64,000 nt of DNA, from contig NC_051100.1 of the NCBI RefSeq assembly GCF_901709675.1, forward strand, positions 11,008,786-11,072,785. Direction: 5' to 3'. A program made the translations under genes and the position numbers. Of this stretch, positions 57,901-64,000 are shown piece by piece. Within the stretch, counting starts at the first letter, position 1; each line of letters opens with the position of its first letter. Origin of the DNA: Syngnathus acus (Eukaryota; Chordata; Actinopteri; Syngnathiformes; Syngnathidae). The notes beneath the pieces were generated by a model that saw nothing but the letters and a program-made list of their open reading frames with translations, was not told the origin of the DNA and did no database searches.

Positions 57901-60366
57901 AGAGGCAACAAAAAAAAGTTCTCCCGCCTTATGGCAGGGAGCGCTAGTGATCCCGGGATGCTTCATGCGCCCACCTGTAAAATAAGTGATCTTCAGTTCA
58001 AATTTACAGTGAACAACTGATGAGCAGTCGTCCGTTTATTTCGTTTTACATTAGTTTTTTTTTACATTTCGTTTTACAATGGAGGATTACATATGCAAAC
58101 TCAAACGATTTTCAACTATGGATTTTCGGTCAAAGCAGGAGGTCATCAGTAAAGGAAGACCAACTCCGGAGTTAAAAGGTTTGATTGGGACTACGGGACT
58201 TCGGAGCATTTCTTTTCAAACAGAGTAGTACGCACGATCGAAAACCATGTGCTTTATTGAGTGTTTTTATGTGTGAAGACTGCTGATATGGGATTTTAAT
58301 TAAAATAATTTAAATTAAATAATGAATAAGCTACTCTAGAGCAGCGTTCACCAACCTTTTTTGTGACACGGTTAGGTGTCGGACAAATTTTACCGGGGGA
58401 CACACGTCAGTGCCTCCCCTGTCATGATCCTCACCGCACGTCACTGAATAAGTAACCCCTCGTTTATCACGGATAATTGGTTCCAAAAACCACCCGCGAT
58501 AAGTGAAATCCGCGAAGTACGGCCACCAACAAGAAGTACTGGGCAGGCTAACGAGTTAGCAGAAAGATGCTAATTCGCGATCGTGCTAACACGCGAAAAC
58601 GGACTTCTAAAGGAATTTAAACGAACATTTGGAATGATACTACATTGTCCTAAAGGTTAGACACATGTTTCCTCAATTTAGAAGTTTCATTTTTACTTTT
58701 AAATGTTTTTTAATTTGGAAAAAAATCCGCGATGTAGTGAAGCCGCGATAAACGAACCGCGATGTAGCGAGGGATTACTGTATTCTAATTGTATAGCGTG
58801 GTATTGCTAACTCGAGGCATGTGGCTAAATAGTCTTCTCTTACCTTGGTCCTCGATGTCTAGATTCTTGATCATCCACTGAACAATATCAGAACCTGAAA
58901 AGATAAACCACAGCGCTCAGCACGCAGACATCTGTACTTTTTCTGGGAACGATAGCGTCGGCACTTTTAACCCGCTGTCCATCATCTTCAACATCATCAT
59001 CACAGCGCATAGAAATTCCTCTCGCCTTCCACAGCGTGGGCGAATGACATCCCAGCTATTATTTTCTGACAGCCTCTTCAAAGTTACATCCCGTTAATTG
59101 CAACGAGTGCAGGTATCATGAGCTGCTTAGCAAATGCAGTAACAACACGATGGTGGGTGACTCACAGCAAAATAAATCTTAGTTTATCTTAAAATAGGAT
59201 TACCTTTTTTTACATGAATGAACTTTAAAACCAAGAGTAGAACACATAAATAATAGAACACATTTGAGTCAAATGAAACAAAATGGCGGCTAAATATGTT
59301 TGTACAATGCGATCATTACCACACAACCGAGCAGCACCTTCTTCTCTCTCGCCCCCTTCTCTCATCACAACCTGCGACTTGTGTCATTTTAGGCTAAATA
59401 TAGCTCCTAATAAATAAATATATTCTCTGAGCGGTTATTGCTGTCTGCCGAACTGTCAGGTGAGAGGACGCGAGTGTGAAATGTCAGGTGGTCCCCGCGG
59501 CCGTCCGTCTTCTATTCCGTCTTTCAAGCCGTTCTTAATGTGCGTTTGGTTTGCTTTTCCTTGCATCGTGACGTAACCGCATAAAACCAGATCTTACCGT
59601 CATGAGTGGAAACGTCATCTTCACACATGAGCCACTTTTTAAATGTGATGTGTGAGGTCATCTTCAAACAATGCCAAATATGACCGAGTTTTGCTTGTGC
59701 GTGCAAGGGCGCAGCTGACAATTTTAGAAGCAGGTTAATGGGAATTAACATTGCTCATTAATAAAAGTGAAGGCAAAACCTGCATAGTGGAAAAAAAGGG
59801 ACTCACAACGGTTACAATGTGTATTGTTTCATCACATCACCACAATTCCAATACTGTATCACTGGTGGAGCCCTGAGGGCAACATCTTGCTAAAAAAAAA
59901 ATATATATATATTTTAAATAGGACCTCACAGGAAAGAGAGAAGTGCGTTGTCGCTTTGGAATACAATAAAAGTGGGTCATTCCTGATATCCAAAGCATTT
60001 TCTTTTATTAAGTGTTCATGATTGGCCTGCTATTAATCTCTGGCTACACAATGAAAAAGCATGTCAAAGAGTCTTTGCTAGCATTAGCTGTTCGCATAAA
60101 AAGGTTCCGAAGAATATGACACTACAAAGCGGATCGTTTGTCTTCTTCCTGACATTCCGCCACTGCTGGATTTCCCCAAAAATTTGCGTGAACAAAATAT
60201 TCGACCAGCTGAGCGCTTTGTGGGTGGCAGCTAGCTCAGGTGGTGACATGAGAACAAGGTGAGCCTCACCTGAAAAAACGCTCGGGATCTTGGTGAGGAA
60301 ACTTTTGACTGTTCGGATGGGGATGCCGTTTTTCTCAGCCTGCATGCGCGCTATGACTTCCTCCAT
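48113..60366 (-). CDS. rgs7: RGS7 (regulator of G-protein signalling 7), 15 exons, 5' partial
   Basis: R7-family RGS protein, an obligate partner of Gbeta5 and R7BP or GPR158/179 that speeds GTP hydrolysis by Gi/o in neurons. Minus-strand exons, 5' to 3': 60366-60270, 58894-58844, 56063-55957, 55711-55660, 54765-54701, 54543-54467, 54382-54301, 53644-53570, 53486-53388, 53316-53255, 52890-52780, 52272-52147, 50913-50727, 50544-50455, 48133-48113. All are GT-AG with matching phases: 1302 nt, 433 residues. Domains in order: DEP (about 5-85), DHEX (about 86-180), GGL (about 233-292, with [13 protein letters not shown] and DPFLTPP..NPW), RGS (about 305-420, with [17 protein letters not shown]). 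RGS7 rather than RGS6 is shown by [20 protein letters not shown] and [17 protein letters not shown]. The first coding exon (about 25 N-terminal residues in human) was not found and probably lies past 64000. Antisense to, and downstream of, grem2 as in human. Confidence 0.94.
48134..50454 (-). other. rgs7: rgs7 intron between exons encoding QAKKK and KSKNLF
   Basis: 2.3 kb. Holds a dispersed repeat at 49122-49405. I searched for exons resembling the alternative mammalian C-termini (GKSLTSKR or RRTSFEKFAQN) and saw none. Confidence 0.6.
49122..49405 (+). mobile_element. Dispersed teleost repeat fragment
   Basis: Begins 'atccatccattttctgtacc', continues 'tggagcctatcgtagcagtc', 'gggatgtgggaggaaaccgg' and 'ggggagaacatgcaaactcc', and ends 'ctaaccagtgccgtg'. 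This series is a very common fish interspersed repeat (LINE/SINE-like 3' segment); I do not assign a family name. Internally deleted relative to typical copies. Confidence 0.7.
50455..50544 (-). CDS. rgs7: rgs7 exon: end of RGS domain
   Basis: 30 codons, [20 protein letters not shown] then [10 protein letters not shown], the final RGS-domain helices. Acceptor gcctaacag, donor aag|gtaaca. Confidence 0.95.
50727..50913 (-). CDS. rgs7: rgs7 exon: RGS domain core
   Basis: 62 codons after one split base: [36 protein letters not shown] and [20 protein letters not shown]. Contains the G-alpha-contacting region with the conserved PSAIN. Confidence 0.96.
50914..52146 (-). other. rgs7: rgs7 intron within RGS domain
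   Basis: 1.2 kb, no recognised repeat. A frame at 51055-51309 (+) has no splice context or similarity. Confidence 0.6.
52147..52272 (-). CDS. rgs7: rgs7 exon: start of RGS domain
   Basis: [20 protein letters not shown], then [15 protein letters not shown] with the last codon split. Nearly identical to human RGS7. Confidence 0.96.
52273..52779 (-). other. rgs7: rgs7 intron between GGL and RGS exons
   Basis: 507 bp, no feature recognised. Confidence 0.7.
52780..52890 (-). CDS. rgs7: rgs7 exon: GGL domain, 3' part
   Basis: [20 protein letters not shown] then [16 protein letters not shown]. The DPFL..NPW segment is the Gbeta5-binding G-gamma-like signature. Confidence 0.95.
52891..53254 (-). 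other. rgs7: rgs7 intron in GGL region
   Basis: 364 bp, nothing recognised. Acceptor tccttttag. Confidence 0.7.
53255..53316 (-). CDS. rgs7: rgs7 exon: GGL domain, 5' part
   Basis: [20 protein letters not shown] plus two bases. Human RGS7 has IKYWQIQLDRHR; the TF substitution resembles RGS6 (ITFLNAQIDRH), but all other exons favour RGS7. Confidence 0.93.
53388..53486 (-). CDS. rgs7: rgs7 exon: linker
   Basis: 33 codons from [20 protein letters not shown] to EEELQEQ, the Pro/Thr-rich linker before GGL. Only 71 bp separate it from the GGL exon. Confidence 0.95.
53570..53644 (-). CDS. rgs7: rgs7 exon: PGCVNTTEV
   Basis: 25 codons, [20 protein letters not shown] then HKTRK. Acceptor ttactcccag, donor aag|gtacgc. 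Confidence 0.95.
53645..54300 (-). other. rgs7: rgs7 intron
   Basis: 656 bp, nothing recognised. Confidence 0.7.
54301..54382 (-). CDS. rgs7: rgs7 exon: DHEX C-terminal helix
   Basis: [20 protein letters not shown] then WDVHRPV, almost identical to mammalian RGS7. Donor gtg|gtgagt. Confidence 0.95.
54467..54543 (-). CDS. rgs7: rgs7 exon: DHEX
   Basis: [20 protein letters not shown] then AEAQA with a split lysine. Donor caaa|gtaggt is weaker than the others but is required by the frame, since read-through meets TAG at once. Confidence 0.93.
54701..54765 (-). CDS. rgs7: rgs7 exon: DHEX
   Basis: [21 protein letters not shown], with the first alanine split from the previous exon. Identical to mammalian RGS7. 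Confidence 0.95.
54781..54796 (+). repeat. Poly-G run near an rgs7 acceptor
   Basis: Sixteen G on the plus strand (C on the transcript) about 16 bases upstream of the intron end, within the polypyrimidine tract of the acceptor for the exon at 54765. Confidence 0.85.
54941..54980 (+). repeat. GT microsatellite in rgs7 intron
   Basis: About 15 uninterrupted GT units then a decayed tail. Confidence 0.9.
55660..55711 (-). CDS. rgs7: rgs7 exon: DEP-DHEX junction
   Basis: 17 codons plus one base, [17 protein letters not shown], identical to human RGS7. Acceptor tgcttgcag. Confidence 0.96.
55957..56063 (-). CDS. rgs7: rgs7 exon: DEP domain, 3' part
   Basis: [20 protein letters not shown] then [16 protein letters not shown]. 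Conserved DEP sequence; acceptor tcttcccag, donor cag|gtgaca. Confidence 0.96.
57535..57862. mobile_element. hAT-type MITE with 8-bp target duplication
   Basis: Begins CAGGGGTGTCAAACTC and ends GAGTTTGACACGTGTG, imperfect inverted repeats with the hAT-like CA start. CTTTAGAT occurs on both sides (57527-57534 and 57863-57870), a perfect 8-bp duplication as expected for hAT. Sub-terminal regions hold 'gcgggccgcat' and 'ggcccccgggcc'. 328 bp and no transposase. Confidence 0.9.
58342..58450. mobile_element. Probable hAT-like repeat fragment
   Basis: Starts CAGCGTTCACCAACCTTTTT, resembling hAT-derived fish repeat ends, and continues to 'cctcaccgcacgtcactgaa'. The other end is not found; possibly cut by the adjacent MITE. 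Confidence 0.5.
58451..58782. mobile_element. MITE with 'ccctcgtttatc' / 'gatgtagcgaggg' ends
   Basis: Left end AGTAACCCCTCGTTTATCAC and right end GCGATGTAGCGAGGGATTAC are imperfect inverted repeats; sub-terminal 'ccgcgataagtgaaatccgc' and 'gaagccgcgataaacgaacc' pair as well. No coding capacity. The type is widespread in vertebrates; the superfamily is left open. Confidence 0.75.
58844..58894 (-). CDS. rgs7: rgs7 exon: DEP domain, middle
   Basis: 51 bases: [16 protein letters not shown] with split codons at both ends (human SDIVQWLIKNLTIEDP). Acceptor ttttcag, donor caag|gtaaga. Confidence 0.95.
58895..60269 (-). other. rgs7: rgs7 intron in DEP region
   Basis: 1.4 kb. No repeat family recognised; AT run near 59899. 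Confidence 0.65.
60270..60366 (-). CDS. rgs7: rgs7 exon: DEP domain, 5' part (first exon found)
   Basis: [20 protein letters not shown] then [12 protein letters not shown] plus one base. The ATG at 60366 directly follows an acceptor (tttctctccag), so this Met is internal in the full protein as in human (...RKMEDVIARM). The codon could serve as an alternative start. Confidence 0.95.
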
Positions 60367-60474
60367 CTGGAGAGAAACAGCAAAATATGAGACGATGCTG
60401 CTGATTACACCAAAAGAAGAAAAATCACACAAATAGAAAGAGAAGGAAGGTCAAAGGTCAAATTTTATTATGTA

Positions 60475-60781
60475 CCGTATTTTCCGCACTATAAGGCGCA
60501 CCAGATTATAAGGCGCACCTTCAGTGAATGGCCCATTTTAAAACTTTGTCCATATATAAGGCGCACCGGATTATAAGGCGCACCGTCAATGAATGGCCCA
60601 TTTTAAAACTTTGTCCATATATAAGATATATACATTTGGCCCGCGGGCCGGACTTTGGACACGCCTGCTGAAGTGGCTCAATATTGGTCCATATATAAGG
60701 CGCACCTGATTATCAGGCGCACTGTCAGCTTTTGAGAAAATTGGAGGGTTTTAGGTGCGCCTTATAGTGCGGAAAATACGG
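60475..60781 (-). mobile_element. MITE of the 'actataaggcgcacc' family, copy 2
   Basis: Ends CCGTATTTTCCGC and complement, flanked by TA on both sides (60473-60474, 60782-60783). Its interior is the reverse complement of copy 1 at 7339-7636, including the embedded 'ggcccgcgggccggactttg' stretch and the duplicated 'aaactttgtccatatataa' unit. Slightly longer than copy 1 (307 against 298 bp), partly through an extra 'tgaagtggc'. Confidence 0.85.
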
Positions 60782-61593
60782 TAATACAAATCCATATATT
60801 TAAACAAAGCTATAGCTAATATACTCAGGCTAGCACAAAGTAAACATTTTTGAAAACGATTAAAAAACGATTCTGCCCCCCTACAAAATTAGCTAAGAAA
60901 TTCAATTCAATGCAAATTTTCGATAAGACAGCGATCAAGTGTAACTTTCCCCCCCCGCTACCAGCTGCTCCATTGTGGACGGCGGCTCGGCTTTACGACC
61001 TCGTTGATATGTTGATGGCGCATCAGCGGCAATTGCCGGCTGAGAGTCGCGCATGAGGACACTTGACAGAGAATGCTTTGGCAGCGTCTTCGCTTCAAGC
61101 ACCGTCTTTGTGATTGCCGCCACCCACTTTACCGCCAGACGCGGCTCAAACACGTCGGCGGGTCACAGGCTGCGGCAGCCGATGTCTACGACCAACAATT
61201 GTCGCTGTCATATTTTTAGGTTTAGCTGCTCTCTGCGACAAAAAAGGTGCCGTCAAGTGGACACTCCTGTCACTGCCCGTCACGGTACACTTTGCGTCTC
61301 ATATGCAGGCGCAGTCACAGGCATTTCAGAGACATTTGAGCTGCTCAGAGCGCTTGACCGGGTGACAAATTGAAAGCGGGGAGTGAGAGGGGAAACAAAC
61401 GACACGTATTACAGCATTTGTGCGTCAAGGTGACAGAAAAGTTTTGTGAAGGGTGCATGGCCTTGAATTGAATGCCAAGAAACTCAAATGATGAATGAAT
61501 AATGAATACAAACTACAGCACATAAAAAGGGAATTACTCAATCAAGGCTTGCCCCCTCAATCTTAATTTGTCATTTCACTGAGACACTCATTT

Positions 61594-61850
61594 CCTAACC
61601 TTGTGGGAAAGACCCTTTTCCTGTGGCAGGCACAGCACAAAGTGACTTCCAAAAAGACATGCTTGGCTGAATTTGAGTTGGATGAACTAACAAAGACTGG
61701 AGCGGAGCCAGTAGGCCCGCTGTCAGGTCCAAGGCCGTTGACCTCCGACCAAGTGTTCTTCCAGGTGAATGGACAAACGTTCCCCACAGACACTCCAAAA
61801 AATGGAAAGCTGTCATAGCTGCTAAAGAGGAGACCAACCTCGCTGTGTCT
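61594..61850 (+). mobile_element. Degenerate Tc1-like transposase fragment
   Basis: Keeps decayed landmarks of a Tc1 3' coding region: 'ttcctgtggcaggcacagca', 'ccaaaaagacatgcttggct', 'tgagttggatgaactaac', 'ttccccacagacactccaaa' and 'gctgtcatagctgctaaaga'. Internal deletions and frameshifts throughout. Same broad family as the piece at 5505-5750. Confidence 0.65.
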
Positions 61851-64000
61851 ACTTCATAGCCTGCTTCACCAGCTGTCGATGGTTCTTAACATCAACAAAA
61901 GCGTAGGTGACTCGATACGTGTCCCTGGGTTACACCACGTGACTCATCGTTGAGTTGGAAAGCGCTATCCCAAGATTACCCTTTATAAACGATATGAGTT
62001 TATTTAAACCGAAGCGAGGAGTCCCTAATGAGCACTTTGTCCCGCAGTGATTAGCTCAAAGCAACCTTGGCAGCCAAACAGAGATCAATAGAAACTCACA
62101 TTTGATTTGAAATGTGTCAACGGATTATGACGCATCAGACTGTTTGTTCATTTTGCTGTCATTGTTATTGTCTTTGTGGTGTATAGATTGGCTTGTTGGA
62201 AGTCCTCCCCGGACATGTCCGATTATAACTCGCCAGAGTATTCGGCTTCCGAGAAAGATGAAAAAGCTGTCAGTGGAGCTCATTTGGGAAACGGAAACCG
62301 ACTGGATTGCACAATTGAGTGTTTTGTGCGTCTGAAATGAATTTCTGTGCAGTTCTCATTATGAAAGCGCTCACTTTGAAAATGCAATTGGACGATTTTG
62401 GCTTGAGCAATTCGCGTATCGGGACTGTAGCACTTCCTTTGGAAAGTTGGCCAGATGCTCAAATTAAAGATGTAGTAGCAGTCAGTGTGCACCTCGATTC
62501 TTCGACTTGTTTACGGACTATTATTGATACGCGCGAGGCCGAAATCGTTAAAGCAGTAGCTCGAATTTCATTTTTAACGAGGAGACGTCTCCTCACTTGC
62601 TTATTTATTGCGGTTATTAAGCTAACAGGCTAACAGGAACTTGCTGATGGGCAAAAAAAAAATGGTGACAGCAGCTCATCACAAAATAAGGCAAGTGGAG
62701 TTTTTTTCGCCTTTGTTTCGTTGCAATGTGCTGAAAGGTTCTTTCAGGTCAGGCAGAATATTTTTCCTGGCCATCATATCTCTGCTAATTAATTCAAATT
62801 GGTTTCATCTCGTGGCTTTTTGAAGACTTGTGCCACATGACGCCAACCGTTCCTGTGCCTGTCTTTGCTCACACCAAATGGGGACATTGATCAATGCCCT
62901 TGCTTCTCTTCTCTCTCTCTCGTTCATCCTCCCGCACATGCTAAAATGCCACCGGCGTGAATATTCACCGTCTTCAAGGAGCCTCTGCGGCTTCACGCTG
63001 TGTTGCGATGAAGACCACAAGTCTGCCCTTGACAGCCAAAGTGTCCGTCTTTCTTTCCTTTCTTCCATCCAGCAATGTTCATGTTGAGGTTTGAAGGCAA
63101 GAGTTTGTCTCCTTTACGACCTCGTCCATATGTTGACAAGGACAAGCACGTTGTTCTGTACGTGCCGAGTGACTAACAGAGCCTGACACTTGAAAAAAAG
63201 ATGATTACGGTGGACGCACAAAGCGCAATCAGAAGCTTCTGGAGCAGTGTTTTTAGCAACAAACGGAGGCGTTTTCAATTACCGCTGGCCCGCCATGGAT
63301 TGCTTTTGAAGTGCCGGCAGGATATTGGAGGTCTTGAGGTATGCAGAAGGGGTTCGAGAAGGTTATTCAATGGACGGTGAATTACTTGGATTGATAGCGT
63401 TTTGTTTTTATACCGTAGGTGGGATCATCGTAGGATGGAATTCATGATGATTTGGAAAATTTGGTCCACTTGAAGAGCACTGAATGGCCATTTGTTAAAA
63501 ACCGAAGATCAGTTCAGTTGCCATCTCATGTTTTGCTGCCCAAGGCATTCCTGAAGACCTCCGGCTATAAAATAAATGCGCGCAATTGATTGACGTAATT
63601 CCCCTTTGAGCCGTTCAATAAAAAAGACCACACCTATAGCGGAGAGGAAAGATAATTCATATTTGATACCCTCTCAAAATCCAGCTGATGTTTGTGGAAA
63701 CAAAAATGCCAGCCGGAACGGCATCTGAAATACGGAGGAGTCATCATTGCACGCACTCAGGCGGTCTTTGCTTTACCCCATCGAGGCAAGCGGAAGCGTT
63801 CCAAGGTGCATTACAGCGAGTGCCAATCAATGTCATCGTATACTTTAGGAATCGTGCGTCTCCTGCTGACAGGCCGCTCTGTTTGGCCAATCGGGAAGGC
63901 ACATTGGGCTCGATGGCGTCCTTACATAGCAGAGTTTGAGCGATTCTATTAGAACTCCCGTCACGTAGGACAACAAGTCGCCATGATAGAAAGTTTCAAT

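Larger units (their letters stand above)
56064..58843 (-). other. rgs7: rgs7 intron in DEP region, repeat-rich
   Basis: 2.8 kb. Contains a probable dispersed repeat at about 57135-57370 (a 'ggaggccatgcctcccc' type), the hAT MITE at 57535-57862 and further MITE sequence at 58342-58782. No nested gene. Confidence 0.65.
60367..64000 (-). other. rgs7: rgs7 first intron (partial), runs off the window
   Basis: Inferred because the exon at 60366 begins with an acceptor and no upstream coding exon is found. Besides the MITE and the Tc1 fragment, nothing is recognised in the last 2.1 kb. Confidence 0.6.

Noticed and set aside
52056-60366. Possibility that the RGS gene is rgs6 or rgs11
   Set aside because: DEP, DHEX, linker and RGS exons match RGS7-specific residues throughout; only two GGL positions look RGS6-like. 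Synteny with grem2 and fmn2 also fits RGS7.
60400-64000. A first coding exon of rgs7 within the window
   Set aside because: I looked on the minus strand for the ...LVYRK end with a donor and found none; it is likely outside.

Overview
The window is nuclear DNA from a compact teleost fish genome, probably percomorph; I cannot name the species. The evidence is spliced vertebrate genes with GT-AG introns, fish-type repeats (a Tc1 element, hAT and 'actataaggcgcacc' MITEs, fold-back elements, an L2-type LINE tail) and many microsatellites. It holds four vertebrate genes in the same order and orientation as human chromosome 1q43: chrm3 (+), fmn2 (+), grem2 (-), rgs7 (-). The human block spans far more than a megabase; here it fits in about 53 kb. 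I found no bacterial-type operon, CRISPR array, viral gene or unknown gene system.

Layout. 1-10.88 kb is gene-free flank with repeats: an L2 tail, a fold-back element at 1.0-1.4 kb, a dead Tc1 fragment at 5.5 kb and a MITE at 7.3 kb. 10898-12799 is the single-exon coding region of the muscarinic receptor M3, followed by a probable 3' UTR to about 14.5 kb. 15575-17136 is a Tc1/mariner element with intact ends and TA duplication but a dead transposase; a 53-bp mini-element is nested in its right arm. 18236-40127 is formin-2, reconstructed exon by exon: 17 coding exons, all splice phases compatible, 1183 residues, with an open in-frame 5' extension back to 17705. 41519-42088 (-) is gremlin-2, convergent with fmn2 and 1.4 kb from it. 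42.1-48.0 kb is intergenic DNA plus possible rgs7 3' UTR. 48113-60366 (-) holds 15 exons of rgs7 covering DEP, DHEX, GGL and RGS domains; the first coding exon lies beyond the window's right edge. The rgs7 introns carry an 8-bp-TSD hAT MITE, other MITEs and a second Tc1 fragment.

Function. The four genes are not a pathway. M3 is a Gq-coupled acetylcholine receptor. FMN2 nucleates and elongates actin filaments together with Spire. GREM2 is a secreted BMP antagonist. RGS7 is a Gbeta5-bound GTPase-activating protein for Gi/o. They are neighbours by ancient synteny. Items most worth a second look are the fmn2 5' open extension, the 53-bp telomere-motif element inside the Tc1 arm, a basic/Gly-rich loop expansion in gremlin-2, the short rgs7 C-terminus followed by a 3'-UTR splice, and a GC-rich hairpin in fmn2 intron 3.
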